Positions 22,990 through 34,909 of a stretch of 64,000 nt of DNA are shown here, piece by piece. The notes under the pieces are model-generated. The model did not search any database. It was given only the letters and a program-made list of their open reading frames with translations, and was not told the DNA's origin. Position numbers and translations under genes: made by a program. The stretch comes from Isoetes taiwanensis (Eukaryota; Streptophyta; Lycopodiopsida; Isoetales; Isoetaceae): positions 2,300,789-2,364,788 of the forward strand of contig JAJEKV010000079.1 in the NCBI GenBank assembly GCA_021234155.1, in the 5' to 3' direction. Each line of letters opens with the position of its first letter. Position 1 is the first letter of the stretch.

Positions 22990-23065
22990 TCGTTGCCTCA
23001 TCTTGCTTGCTCTTTGCCTTTGCTTCTGTAAATGCCATTTCCGCCTCCTGTCTTCGTCATCAGTC
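22990..23065. repeat. 76-bp direct duplication flanking the copia element (left copy)
   Basis: The stretch starting TCGTTGCCTCATCTTGC recurs at 29839-29914, immediately outside the right LTR. Copy B has it once (60955-61030). Copia insertion normally duplicates about 5 bp. Confidence 0.85.
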
Positions 23066-23778
23066 TTTAAAACAACAGAGAAATAAGTTATGCAAGTCTA
23101 GCAATCTATTCAAAGATACAATTGAATAGGCTATAGGCAATATTCATATCAATATTCTCCCATTAACCATTACATTCTCAACTTCAATCAATGAATATAC
23201 TAGATCAATCTTCAAAATGACTTAGGCATTATCAAAGTGTTTATCACTATCCACTTTAGAACATGGTCTCCATATCTTTAAGATATTATTCCAAACCTTA
23301 GAATTTCTCTGATTTTTATTTTCTTTGTAGCAAAGGCATTGACCGAGTTGTAGCTCGGTTGACTCGTCTTCAAATCTTTCTTTCTGAGTTGATCGGATCT
23401 TCCCCTTTACACTGCATATACCAATTATTTCTTTGATAATGCCTATCCTTCTTCATTGTTATTATAGCTCCGGATCCGGCCGCTGAGCCGGACCGATCGA
23501 GCTTTCTTTTCCAGTTATTCTAATCTGGAACTTCAAACAAGTTTTCCCCCTCAATTTATATTTTCGTGTCAATATCTGGCACGTTTACTATTAATAAACC
23601 TTGTCACCTTTAGACCATGGTTTAGCCTAACCCCTTTGAACTATATGGCCTTCAACAATAATATAAGTTAATCAACCCTTAACCACCATGTATCAACCCT
23701 TAGCTTTGAGCTATTTTCACACATAGATAATCATCAACTCGAAGTGCAATATACCATTATAACATGATCTGTTTAACA
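23066..23778 (-). repeat. copia LTR, left (3' LTR in element orientation)
   Basis: Matches 29122-29838 over its length, ending TTTAACA. It contains a perfect palindromic core around GATCCGGCCGCTGAGCCGG. Differences from the right copy cluster in 23300-23450. Confidence 0.9.
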
Positions 23779-23899
23779 TTCCCCCTTCATGTTATAATCC
23801 AAACACTGTATCAGACATTTTAATTCTGTAAATCTTCTTTCTGGTAAAGGCTTTGTGAGCAGGTCTGCCAATTGCTTTGTTGTGTTCACATATACCAAT

Positions 23900-24072
23900 T
23901 TAACTATATCCTTCCCAACTATTTCTCTGATAAAATGAAGTTCTAATTCTATATGCTTTGACCTTGCATGAAATGCTGGATCTTTTCATTGCTATGCAGC
24001 TTGTACTATCACAGTATAACTCAGTGGCTTTGTTTTGATTGTAACCTAGTTCAATCAATAGTCTTCTTTCCC
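23900..24072 (-). pseudogene. copia RNase H, C-terminal part
   Basis: Encodes ERRLLIELGYNQNKATELYCDS, a typical copia RNase H core, followed by frameshifted remains of the terminal segment. It continues the frame that ends at 27115, with the 3-kb unit inserted between. Confidence 0.85.
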
Positions 24073-24077
24073 ACAAA

Positions 24078-24535
24078 CCACAAACCATTAACACACAACT
24101 ACCATTAATATTATTAACATAAACCATTGCATTTCACACATTTAAATTAAAATCCCCCTTAAACCCCCTTTGGTTTGGGTGCATATTCACACGGGGGGTT
24201 ACTCCGGGCAACGAGAGCTGTCGGATGGGCATATTTGCCCTTTATTCCAAGATCTGGACCGTACATAGCGATCCTCGTTTGTGGGGTATGCATGTACAAG
24301 TTTTTGTATACTGTATATTAAGGTTTGCAAAATACTATAAGGTTTGAGAGAATGTACTTAATGGTGTTAATTTTATACATGTATTGTAAATTTTTTGGGG
24401 CTCTCGCCCCCTCGTAACCCCCTGTGAATATGCACCCAAACCAAAGGGGTTTAAGGGGGATTTTAATTTAAATGTGTGAAATGCAATGGTTTATGTTAAT
24501 AATGTTAATGGTAGTTGTGTGTTAATGGTTTGTGG
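24078..24535. repeat. foldback (long inverted repeat)
   Basis: Arms of about 125 bp (24078-24203 and about 24408-24535) are near-perfect inverted copies, starting CCACAAACCATTAACAC and ending GTGTTAATGGTTTGTGG, around a loop of about 200 bp. Inner arm segments carry CCCCCTTAAACCCC and TTTGGGTGCATATTCACA, which may be the ends of a smaller MITE. It could form a long hairpin RNA if transcribed. Confidence 0.85.
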
Positions 24536-26265
24536 TGTAGGGGTGCATGTAATATTGTGCATGGAGTTTCCTTAGTGCATGTAATATTGTGCATATAATA
24601 TCTGTGCATGGAGATTCCTTAGTGCATATGAATCATATTGTGCAAGAGGCTTTGTTAGATCCACTTCAAATTCCGTACTCTCTGTTATGTTTCTGTGGAG
24701 CAATATACATTTATTTAGATTATGCAATTTCAAACAAGCTGCTACAATTTAATGCATTAAGTTCACACTTCAGCTTCTCTTTAGAGACCTTAAATATATC
24801 CAGCATTCTGAAGGCAGCAGGGGAGTCTGTGCCTTTCATCAGATTTCCAATATCTTTCATGTTCATGTGCTTCAAAACAACCTGGCAAAAAAAACGTCCA
24901 ACTTGTATTGCTCACATTTGCCTTTAGCATGGCCTAAAAAAGAACGTGTGTGAAATTAGGTGCTGAAAAGTAACAAGGAAGAAAAATCAAGATAAAGAAG
25001 AAGAAAAGATGGCTGGCTATCTATACCATATCCATAGCTTGAGCACTTATCAGACTTTGTTGTCTAAGAAATATAACTTCAGCATGATTGTAGAGCTCCA
25101 CGTCCAGGTGATTGAGGTCCAAGATTTGGGATATCATATTTTGGGGAATATCTTCACGGGCCTGCAGCATTTAACAATGCCAAAGATATGTGTTATTGAC
25201 TTTACGTATTAATATGCTATAATAATCAATCTGCAAACAACCTAAAAATTGGGAGGATAGAAAGCCAATAAGAAAGATAGGTCATCGAGTAGTTAGGAAA
25301 AATTTTGCATGGTATTACCTGCTTTGAAAAATTCAAAGGGGAAAGAGGATTTGTAGCATTAGAGGCAATTTGAGATCTCATTTCATCCTCATAAGAATCC
25401 TCCAATAGAATGGCTACCCTCTATAAACTGCAATTAATGCAGCACCAACAACTTCATTGCTTTTGTTTTTCCCCCATAACTTTTGATCCACTCGTCAAAA
25501 TGCTGCGGCGTTTGTTGCATTTGATGCGAAATGAAAAGATCTTTCTAATGATATATGGTTATGATGTATTTCAATATGGTCATATGCATTAACCTTAAAA
25601 AAATATGATTTTTACTTATTTCTTGTACATTTATATCAAGAAAGGTATATGAATGGTTATCATTAGATACATTTTGAGAAACCGAACCCATTGCTACAAA
25701 AAGTGTTTGAATCCAGTTACGGATCAAAAGTTATAATGAAAAAAATGATACTACGGAAGTTAGTTGCAACCTGCATTAATTACAGTACGCCACATAATCT
25801 TTGGAATGAGATACAATTGGAACTCTTCTCTTATTGGACGGTTTAAAAAGGCGGCGTGGCATTTTAAGCATCCCTTAATGGGACAAAATGTGATCTCATA
25901 TTTCCTCTAATGATGCACTCATGATCTTCTTTGTTTGCTTCTTAAATTGTCACTTGCACTTCGATATAAATCAAGTAACTCTTTGCAATCCTTCACGATT
26001 CTGATTGCCACATTATGTTTATGCGCATTATAGGCATTGAGCGAAACAAAGCAACTAAAGCCAATGTGTTCAAGTCGAATCTGCAGAGCACTGATAACTC
26101 CGCTTTCCTCCATATTGACAGCAATGGTAAACTACAAATTAGTTCTCGCTGTGTAACACTACCATCAAAGCAGAAGTGTAAGATTTCTTTGTTCGATTTC
26201 AAGAGAGGAATCAAAGAAATCATGTCCAGTTCCGTCACTTCTGTCCGGCAAAGAAAAGGGATGAA

Positions 26266-26561
26266 ACAAAAAATCTCACATTTGAAGAGATGTACCTCTG
26301 TATCGGAGTCCTGTGCATCTGTTCAATCCGGCCCCGATTGCATAAACCCTAGTTACTCGCCTTGTTAGTTTAAAGAAACTGCCATACCTGAAGGTGCCGG
26401 ATCTGCAGAGGTGCAACCTAAAAATATCTCATTTGAAGAATTATGTACCTCTGTATGGGAGTCCTGTGCATCTGTTCAATCCGGCCCCGATTGCATAAAC
26501 CCTAGTTACTCGCCTTGTTAGTTTAAAGAAACTGCCATACCTGAAGGTGCCAGATCTACCT
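26266..26561. repeat. tandem duplication, about 153-bp unit
   Basis: Two adjacent units share TGTACCTCTGTAT, GGAGTCCTGTGCATCTG and the rest through AACTGCCATACCTGAAGG, with a few changes and a small indel. No coding role is evident. Confidence 0.85.
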
Positions 26562-27114
26562 TCAGATGAGTCCAAATACCCCTTAACAATCGCCCAAATC
26601 CGGCATCAAATTCATTCTGGCTCGTCCAAATCCATCACCATAGATGCCCAACTTTTTGCAAAAAGCCAATCTTACCTGTTAAGCTTACTTTTGTTGACTG
26701 TCCGATCCCAACCTTCACCTCTGCTGCTGAACCAATTAGGGCCATAATAATTTCCATACCTTGGAAAAAACTTCGAAAGAAATGCATAAACTGTTGAAGC
26801 AAGCATCCGGTCGCATCATCCTCTGCACTAAAGCACTAACGCTTCCACTCCAAATCTACAAGAACATTAATTTTTTGCAAGAATGCCCTGAAATGCTATC
26901 TACGAGGCTTGCATGTTCAGCCCCTAAAATAAAAAGAGGGCTTTTGTTGTGAGCCCTTGGATGTTGGACCATTGAAAAAAAAAAAAGCTAAATCAACGAT
27001 CAAGAAATGGTGCACTCTAGATGTACGCATTAGTACATCCATTCGAATACGCCATGAAATCTTAGGAAAACCTTTGTGAAAAGCGTACAAAAACACAAAG
27101 AAAACCCCCTGTTA

Positions 27115-27800
27115 TTATGCTATATATTCTTTTGTAGCTAACACAGCTGATGCATATTCAGCCTCAGCACTTGACATAGCTGTTGCATTCTGCTTTTTGC
27201 ATTTCCAACTAATAGGAGCTCCCCCCAAGAAAGTTAGATCACCTGATGTGGATTTTCTTGTGTTAAGATCTCCTCCCCAGTCATCGTCACAATAAGCTAG
27301 TAGTTGCAAATTTTCAGTGCTATAACTAATGCCATGATTCACTGTCCCTTTTAAATATCTCAGAACCCGTTTTGCTGCCATCCAGTGTTCTTTCCCTGGA
27401 TCATTATTGTACCTGCTTGACATGTTCACTACATAGGCTATGTCTGGTCTAGTACATAGGATAAACAGCCAATTAATGACATATAAGGCACATTGCTCAT
27501 TTTTTCTCGTTCTGCATCTGTTTTTGGACTCATTTTGAACTTGCTGAGCATCCCTTCAATCTGACTCTTCTGAGTCAAGGTCAGAATTTTGCTTGATGTA
27601 TCCCTATGCACTTCTATTCCCAAATTTTTTTTAACTCACCAAGATCTGACATCTTGAATTTGTTTTTCAGAATATTCTTGCATTGCTCTAAAATATTTAT
27701 GCCATTTGCCACCATTATATTATCATCTACATAGAGTGCTATTATGCACCATTCAACTCCTTTCTGAAATTTGTAAAGATTACCATCATTGACACACTGA
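27115..27800 (-). pseudogene. copia RT (C-terminal half) and RNase H start
   Basis: From 27800 leftward: GVEWCIIALYVDDNIMVAN (the YVDD catalytic motif), LGIEVHRD with a frameshift near 27625, a TQKSQIEGMLSKF block, then RNase H starting MNMSSRYNNDPGKEHW and including STSGDLTFLGGAPISW and SSAEAEYASA. The first half of RT and all of integrase are absent; protease runs straight into this region near 27790. Confidence 0.92.
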
Positions 27801-28040
27801 AATCAGATTTCTAACTAACCCTGGTACACAAAGTACATTTTCTAACTTGAATGCCTTTCCTTCAAGATCAAAGAGTTCCAGCATTTCAGTGTCCTTGATT
27901 TCATGCAAGTCTCCATTTCCTAGTTGCACATGCCCTCTTTTTACTTTTCTGCAGTCTTTAAGCAATTTGGCAGAAGAGGTCACTGTCCTCTCAGCTTCTG
28001 AATCTATAATTATCATATTATGATCATTTGCATCATGCAT
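27786..28040 (-). pseudogene. copia protease
   Basis: The active-site region reads IIDSEAERTVT where copia elements have D-S-G-A; the catalytic D remains but G is replaced by E. The tail ENVLCVPGLVRNLISVCQ is typical of copia protease. It joins directly to RT sequence, marking an internal deletion. Confidence 0.88.
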
Positions 28041-28120
28041 TAAATGACATAATTCAGCATAACTTACCTCATCATCTTCATTCTGCTCGTCCTCCTCACC
28101 TCAAGTTTCTTGAGTTAAGT

Positions 28121-29085
28121 CTAGAGTAGGATTGTCCTTTGGGTCCCGTTTTCCCTTTTGAGCAAATGTCCCCCTGCTTCCTCTACCCCTGCCTTTTCCT
28201 TTGAAATTTTGACCTCTTGGACGTGAACAATTTGAAGCAAAGTGTCCTTTACCATCACAGTTATAACAAATGATCTCCTTCCCTGCCTTAGGACACTCAG
28301 CCTAACATGGACCAATCTTTTCTCTGCCTGCTTTGGTAAATCCTTTTTTTTCTTTATGTTTTCCTGTATAAAGCACTTCAATGGACTGATCATCTTCCTC
28401 TTGACCAATTTGCTTCTGCTCAAACTCTGTTCTTATCATTTGTATTGCATGTTCCTTTGTTCTAGCAATATTTCCTAGCAAAGTGGCCAGATAAGCATTA
28501 TGAGACACAGCCCTGGAGATAGCTAACAACTGGTATTGTTCATTAACTATTACACCAGCCCCTTCTAAATCAGCAACTATGGAATCAAATTTTTCAAAAA
28601 CCTCTGTTATATTCTCCCTGTCATTTAGCTTTAATTTCCTCAACTGTTTTTCTAAAACATCTATTTGAGAGGATGTTTTAGCTTCATAATTTTTTATCGT
28701 GTAAGACCACATTTCACTAGGGCTTAGCCCTCTGAGTTTAAGCCTTACAGCAAATAATTGCTTGGGCCTCTTTGATTTTCAGTACCTCATCTATCTGAAT
28801 GCTTGAGGTTACTACTGGCACTGCACTCTCTCTTCCCATGCTTGCTTCAGCACTTCCACCAACTGTGGAACCTCCTGTACTTGAGCTTGAACTAGCTCCT
28901 CCTGCATTTGTTGATCCTGCACTAGCATTAGCACTAGGACGCCTGGTTGCACTTGGGTCAACCAAATACCACAAGTTCTCAAACTCCAGAACTTCCTGGA
29001 TACTTTGTTTTCAGATTTGGAAACCACTTTCTCCCTTAAATACTTCAATGGCATTAAGCAAATTTGCTCCAAATCGGCTAGACAT
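28121..29085 (-). pseudogene. copia gag
   Basis: Starts just inside the PBS with the usual SRFGANLLNAI-like segment. It contains a Ser/Ala/Gly-rich insert (28980-28830), the UBN2-type gag core (TSSQIDVLEKQLRKLKL, VFEKFDSIVADLEGAG) and a CCHC knuckle (CYNCDGKGHFASNC) followed by an RG-rich tail. Frameshifts near 29000, 28735 and 28305 disrupt it. Confidence 0.9.
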
Positions 29086-29108
29086 AGTTGCTTTTCCTTG
29101 GATCTGTA

Positions 29109-29120
29109 GCTCTGATACCA
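29109..29120 (-). other. copia primer-binding site
   Basis: The complement of TGGTATCAGAGC (initiator tRNA-Met), one base from the LTR start at 29122. Confidence 0.93.
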
Positions 29121-29121
29121 A

Positions 29122-29838
29122 TGAAGAATTTAAAACAACAGAGAAATAAGTTATGCAAGTCTAGCAATCTATTCAAAGATAAAATTGAATAGGCTATAGG
29201 CAATATTCATATCAATATTCTCCCATTAACCATTACATTCTCAACTTCAATCAATGAATATACTAGATCAATTTTCAAAATGACTTAGGCATTATCAAAG
29301 TTTTTATCACTATCCACTTTAGAACATGGTCTCCATATCTTTAAGATATTATTCCAAACCTTAGAATTTCTGCAGTTCTTTTACTGTAGCAAAGGCATTG
29401 ACCGAGTTACTGTAGCTCGGTTGACTCGTCTTCAAATGCTGCTACAGTTGATCGGATCTTCCCCCTTTACACCTGCATACACCAATTATTTACCGATAAT
29501 CTGTCTATCCTTCTTCATTGTTATTATAGCTCCGGATCCGGCCGCTGAGCCGGACCGATCGAGCTTTCTTTTCCAGTTATTCTAATCTGGAACTTCGAAC
29601 AAGTTTCCCCCCTCAATTTATATTTTCGTGTCAATATCTGGCACGTTTACTATTAATAAACCTTGTCACCTTTAGACCATGGTTTAGCCTAACCCTTTTG
29701 AACTATATGGCCTTCAAATAATATAGCTTAATCAACCCTTAACCACCATGTATCAACCCTTAGCTTTGAGCTATTTTCACACATAGATAATCATCAACTC
29801 GAAGTGCAATGTACCATTATAACATGATCTTTTTAACA
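29122..29838 (-). repeat. copia LTR, right (5' LTR in element orientation)
   Basis: 717 bp starting TGAAGAATTT and ending TTTAACA. It pairs with 23066-23778; most of the length is identical. Confidence 0.92.
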
Positions 29839-31042
29839 TCGTTGCCTCATCTTGCTTGCTCTTTGCCGTTGCTTCTGCAAATGCCATTTCCGTCTCCTGT
29901 CTTCGTCATTAGTCACTGGATCACAAGAAGCCTGAATAAAAAATGGATGGAAGGAAAGAAACGAGATCTCTCTCCCTCGAGAAAGGGGGAATCAACCATG
30001 CCTCGATTCTCGCTAATTTTGAATTTCCCTCTTTCCCTAATACTAAAAAATAGTGCTAATTTGGGTGGACAAAAGGACACTAAAAATGAGACACCGTAAG
30101 ATGCAAGGACCCGGTAGGACATTACCCAATCTTTGTTATCTTCCATATGAGTCTTCCTTGGTCACTCCCTTCTATTCAATGCCACCATGCAAGAATGTAA
30201 AACCACTTTAATCTCAAACTGGACAAGAAAGAGAACAGGTCGATTCTAAAGCCTTATATTTACCATCACTTTGAAGTCATCGGAGAATGCCCCAGAAGCA
30301 TCTTTGCTGGAGGTAGAACAGTGTCACATGGCAACGCACTTTCCAATGGCATTAAGCTTAGATGCAAAGCGAGTATAACATTCTAATCTAATCATTTAAA
30401 CTGAGAAAGTAACCTAGCAACTTAATCTAAAATTTTGATTGAAACGAAAACTTCTAGAGTCTCCGTGTCATAGATAAAGATATTTGATGAACAAGTTGAA
30501 CTAGAAGTTGCATTATAATCTAATCCAAACATTGACCAAATTGTTGAAATCCTATCTCCATGAATGGCCAGAATGCCGCACCAATTCAATTTGTGTTTTT
30601 AAAGATCAACTCGATTACGAATTTTGCCAGGGGCGGTCATAACTTCCTAAGTCAGCATAACCGTAAATGAAATCCAACGATTCTAAGGCTCTCCACGTGC
30701 ACAAAAATCCTAGCTGGCTGCAAATGGACAGCCTCAAATTGCTTCAAAGTCTCAATTCATGTTTGTGCAAACGTGCAGAAAAAAATCTCCTCTGCATATT
30801 CTAACAAAGTGGCAGTATATCAAGGTGACAAAATTTATAAAATTGGCCATCCCATAAATTGTGGAACATTTCTTTTTTTAAGCACCATGGTTTACAATGC
30901 GAGATAGGCCACCCCACAATTTAACAAACACTCAATTTCGCCACTTTGTGGTCATGGTGCGATATCGCAGCAGAGCCGATACAAATATAGAACACATACA
31001 ACTAAATAATACATAATATAAGAACTAAAACTTTTCATTTAA
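29839..31042 (-). other. continuation of copy A beyond the copia insertion
   Basis: Starts with the second copy of the 76-bp duplication (29839-29914). It is alignable with copy B 60955-63230, except for an extra block of about 1 kb in copy B. I see no convincing exon here; frames of up to 96 codons lack recognisable domains. It is likely a 5' flank or untranslated part of the copy A family. Confidence 0.5.
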
Positions 31043-31044
31043 AA

Positions 31045-31120
31045 ACAAGGTCTTTGCCGCACGGTTGCCCTCCTCGTGAGCCGAAAGTGAAATGGCTTAA
31101 ATCACACTTCAAAGTCATGT
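31045..31120 (-). repeat. dispersed repeat, inverted partner of 36803-36878
   Basis: The reverse complement of this stretch resembles 36803-36878 (shared TGATTTAAGCCA and GGAGGGCAACC words). The pair brackets the region that holds the GIF, SPF45, trnF and STAS fragments. Confidence 0.6.
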
Positions 31121-31249
31121 TTTCGAGCATATCTTGATATATACTTGGAATATGCCACCCACATGGATGAGGGTAAATATAATATAGGCGGCATAGGATC
31201 GTAAGACCACAAGGAAAGCTATACCTCAAAGCCAATCAACTCTCGGTCT

Positions 31250-31275
31250 CGGGATGGATGGATGGATGGATGGAG
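31250..31275. repeat. GATG microsatellite
   Basis: Six or so tandem GGAT/GATG units. From 31276 to 32146 I see no gene. Confidence 0.85.
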
Positions 31276-32146
31276 CTAAAAAAGGTAGCTTGATTAAAAG
31301 AGCGACCAAGCCAAATAAACTTTTGGCATAAGATGAAGTTTAAACTTTTGTGGCATGCGATGTAGTTCTTGTTTTTTTTGGGCGAAGGAAATGGCATTAA
31401 CTATATCTAAAATTTGCCTTTGAAGTACTTGAAGCAATAATCAAATGCTTCAAGTACTTGGTAGTAGATTGTTCATCTGTGTCAATCATACTATTGTCCA
31501 GAAATATTTGGCATCCTAGGAATTGGTGCCCTAGTGGTGCATCGCTCATCTCTCAATAACCAAAATCTTTTCCTAGCTGTTGTCATCATTGTTGTTATGG
31601 ATAAGGTATGTCTGGTTGCTTTTGTGTATCTAAGGTTGTCTGTCTTCATGGAAAAAGGGCAGTGTTCATGTGTAAAATAGAACGTTTTATGGGTAGTGTT
31701 TCATATAATTGTTTTTGGGTTGCCCCTAAGGGGGCAAACCCTTGTTTATGTGGGTTTATGGCATATTATAGGTATATGCCAGTATATGCTTGGAATATGC
31801 CTATGACTGCTCAAAACCCCTTATTGACTGTAAACTCTCGGTCGTTTTTGTTGTTGGGCAGCCACTCTTGAAACTGGCTAACCGGACAGGCCTGCTCTGG
31901 GCAACCAGACATAAGCTGGAAGCGGTGCCATATTCTTCTGGATATGGCAAATCGTCCGTTATTGGAGACTTGTGCATTGTGCTGCAGCGGCCAGAATAAA
32001 AGCAGATAATGGTAGTGCTAACAATACAGGAGGCTAGTACCGTGAGTCACTGCCCTGAATGATATTTTCAATGCACAGTGATATATCTCGAGCTAGCACA
32101 AAGTGGATTTGGAGCCTTGATGTAGCTGCTTGATGTAGCTGCGACG

Positions 32147-34012
32147 ATGGCGGCCTATCCAGCCAGCAACACGATCACTACTGAGCTTATTCAAAAGGTT
32201 TGCAGGATTTTTTTTGTTCTTGGATGCTATAGGTCGGGACCAATCTCAAAATGCGGGGAAAAAAATGAGAAGAAGGAGCGAGTTTACAGCCATAAACCCC
32301 GGGATAAACCCCAACCATTAACTATCTTGGCATTTGGTTGCATTCTGATGTTTTTATTTTATGCGGCATTTTACTCTTGATCAAGTTTCCTTTTTTCTTT
32401 TCTTTGGTTCTTTTAGAAATAGCTGAATTTTTATGCTGAATATTTAGCTTTTACTGTTCTCCCTAGGTTTACACGCATTTTTAATCCTAAGCATATGAGA
32501 TGTGTATGTTTTCCTGCAGTATCTGGATGAAAATAAGTAGCTTATCCTCGCTATTCTTGATAATCAAAATCTTGGGAAGCTCAATGAGTGCGCTCAGTAA
32601 GTAATCTATTGTGATTGCATTTTTATGCGGACAACAAGATTTACTATGGAAATATGCCTTCTTGTTTTTTCTCCTTTAACTCAAGCAAGTTGTACAAAAG
32701 GGAAAGAAAGGCTTAGTGGTGTGTGATATAGCTGGGAATCTGCACAAAGCACCTGCATTGCCATGTATAATTTCCTCAGAAACTGTGTTGTACTCAGTTC
32801 TCAAAGTAGCACAAGTTGCATTTTTTAAACTGAAAACACGCAAATTAATCAAAATCGTCCACATGTTGGCAAGTACTAGCAGTGTCTTTGAATATTTATG
32901 TTACGTTCTTAAAGTTGGACATGATCAGAAAATATTGTGTATATTTGGCATGTGGTAAAAGTTTTATCTCAGTACTCATATCATGTTAGACTTATGCATA
33001 TTCATTTTAAATAGAAATAGGGAATAGTCCATCGTGATGATTTTGTGTTGTCTTGAACAAAGGGGTTGGATGAATGTAGTGTCCCTCTATTATTGTTCTT
33101 CTTTTGGCCTCGCTGGTCAGCGTAAAACAACTATGTTCTTGAATGTGGAACTAGATGATACATTTTTCTTGGAGTCACTTTGGTAGCACTGTTTTGTAGG
33201 TATCAGTTAAAGCTACAGCAAAATTTAATGTATTTGGCTGCAATAGCTGATGCTCAACCTCAGGCATCTCTCACTACTGCTCAGGTTTCTTCCGTTTTCA
33301 CCTTGCTTGCGTTCGCACCTATTATTTGTCTGTTCTTTTATAGCTAGCATATTATGGAATAAATGCTTGCGTTTATCTTTCGAAATGCTTTTGCTGCTTA
33401 TTGCATTGATAGCAATCTGCATGCTCTACAGGGTGTCAACTAAGTCTGTGCACTTGTGATCTTGTCCATTTGTCAATGCAGCATTAAACTGCCTTTACGA
33501 GACTTTGTATTATGCCAGTACTTGACTTTCTTATGAGGCATGGAACCAGGTAAATTCTAGTACAATGATGCAGCCCCAACATGCATATATGCAACAACAG
33601 CAGCAGATGGTTCAGCAATCAATGCTGGGACAACGGAGTTCTCTTCAGTATATGCAGCAACAGCAAAGCGCATTGCATCAGTCTCAACAGCAGCAACAGT
33701 TGCCTGTCCAGCAGGGCATGATGGGTGGGCATAATGGAATGCACATGCTATCTAGTGAGTCAAATGTCGGTGGCAATGGACCGCCAACCTCTGGAAACTT
33801 TCCTGATTTCAGCCGTGGAGGGGAATGCTGGTGGTTCAGGTGATGGTCTTCAAACTAACATTGGACTTGGACAAGAAATGCGTGGTGGAAGCAGAAGCGA
33901 GATGGGGGTTTCTGCAGGTGCTGCACCAAGTGATGGAGGCAACTCAGGAGCACAAGGAGGAGATGAATCAGAACCATCCTATCTTAAAGCTTCTGAGGAG
34001 GATGGGAATTAA
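32147..34012 (+). pseudogene. GIF-type SSXT transcriptional coactivator, nonsense and frameshift mutated
   Basis: GRF-interacting factors partner GRF transcription factors and SWI/SNF in the nucleus during organ growth. Four exons are visible: 32147-32197 (ASNTITTELIQK), 32520-32596 (YLDENK, stop, LILAILDNQNLGKLNECA), 33200-33284 (YQLKLQQNLMYLAAIADAQPQ) and 33550-34012 (Gln-rich MQPQHAYMQQQQQ, then a Gly/Ser tail ending YLKASEEDGN as in GIF proteins). Splice sites are canonical and frames match across junctions. TAG at 32538-32540 stands where the family has Gln, a C-to-T change. A frameshift at about 33815-33830 splits exon 4. Intact splicing with few lesions suggests a young pseudogene or decaying duplicate. 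Confidence 0.88.
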
Positions 34013-34909
34013 GGATGTTCTAACTTTGGTCATTGTGACAGATTTACTTCATTGTATTACGAAACCAAATTCTATGCATGGTCAGGGCAGCTTGCACATT
34101 TTACTAGAATCATGGGCTGCTATGGCAGTGTATCTTTGTAACTGTTCTCTTGTTCCAGTTTGTAGCTACTGGAGCTTGTTGGGTCAGCATGCTCGTTAGG
34201 TCCTTTGTTGTGCCTTAACCATACCAGCCCACAGCTCCGGGTTTCTTCTGTACAAAAGCTAATTATTAATGTTGAAGTGGCCGTGGCCTAATTATGGATA
34301 TGAGATTTTATAGGCTTTCCTCATCAATGCCCTAAACAACGACCATGAACCAGAAAAAAAGAAGCTCATCTAATAAATATTACAAAAAGGACCACAGAAT
34401 ATACGTTGGCAAATCAGGCAATATGTTTGTTAATTTATAGTTCATATATATAATATTACATTACACTGAATTACATGCCAAGAGCTCCAAAAATTATGCC
34501 ATCAAAGAGATTGATATTAATAATTGGTATTCTGGTAATCAATGTTTGCTCTTATTACCGAAATCTTGTATCTTTGAGAATATGTAAAAACTATATGAAA
34601 TGTGATTGAAGGGAACGATGGCCCACACTTCCGGAAAATGCCACCAAAGAACTTTGGGCCCAAGGAAGCCTTGAAGATGACTTCAAAGAAGTATGGAAAT
34701 GCAAGTACAAAAGAATCCAAATTAACAAAGGAAAATTTTTCGGCATAAATGACAAAGATATGCATTTAAACACCAAGTACAGCCTGATTGGAATCTTTTG
34801 TAAGAGTCCCTAATATGGGTGGTGAATTTCTTCCATCGTAAACTACATTGCTTTTAGTCACACCCTCATCACCACCGCGTTAACAACATGAAGATTCATG
34901 TTGAGGAAA
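34013..34909. other. no gene seen
   Basis: A/T-rich DNA after the GIF-like sequence. The first part may be its 3' untranslated region. Short frames on the minus strand (34517-34776) have no recognisable feature. Confidence 0.5.

Larger units (their letters stand above)
20858..23065 (-). pseudogene. copy A: unidentified intron-containing gene or transposon family
   Basis: Minus-strand coding is inferred from comparison with copy B (59313-61040). One exon region (about 23060-22442) encodes ALGIHPRNCSKAKKHL, GGRKKRKDSLSQEVIRV and SGRGKHPKHPTHYFDVSQ, then a GTATAC donor. An intron of about 1.2 kb ends at TTTTGCAG near 21238, and the next exon encodes a Cys-rich segment (DCTCECKICDHKAG). The Cys-rich motif and basic block suggest a DNA-binding, transposase-like protein, but I cannot place it in a family. 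Both copies contain frameshifts and stops. Confidence 0.55.
24073..27113. mobile_element. about 3.0-kb unit inserted in copia RNase H
   Basis: The copia RNase H frame stops at 27115 (ATKEYIA) and resumes near 24072, so this block is an insertion. It starts with a 458-bp foldback and contains a two-copy tandem repeat (26266-26561). Frames of 60-117 codons (for example 26015-26368) have no recognisable domain. I see no terminal repeats that would assign the unit to a class. Confidence 0.65.
23066..29838 (-). mobile_element. Ty1/copia retrotransposon, internally deleted and interrupted
   Basis: Two LTRs of about 0.7 kb flank a minus-strand interior with gag, a protease fused directly to the second half of RT, and an RNase H split by a 3-kb unit. 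Integrase and the first half of RT are missing. The PBS lies at 29109-29120 and the C/T-rich complement of the polypurine tract at 23779-23788. The left LTR lacks the first bases seen in the right one (TGAAGAA), consistent with a damaged insertion edge. Non-autonomous and decayed. Confidence 0.9.

Noticed and set aside
32538-32540. TAG in the GIF exon corrected by RNA editing
   Set aside because: U-to-C editing in plants is known for organelle transcripts; a nuclear gene is not expected to use it, and a frameshift also exists.
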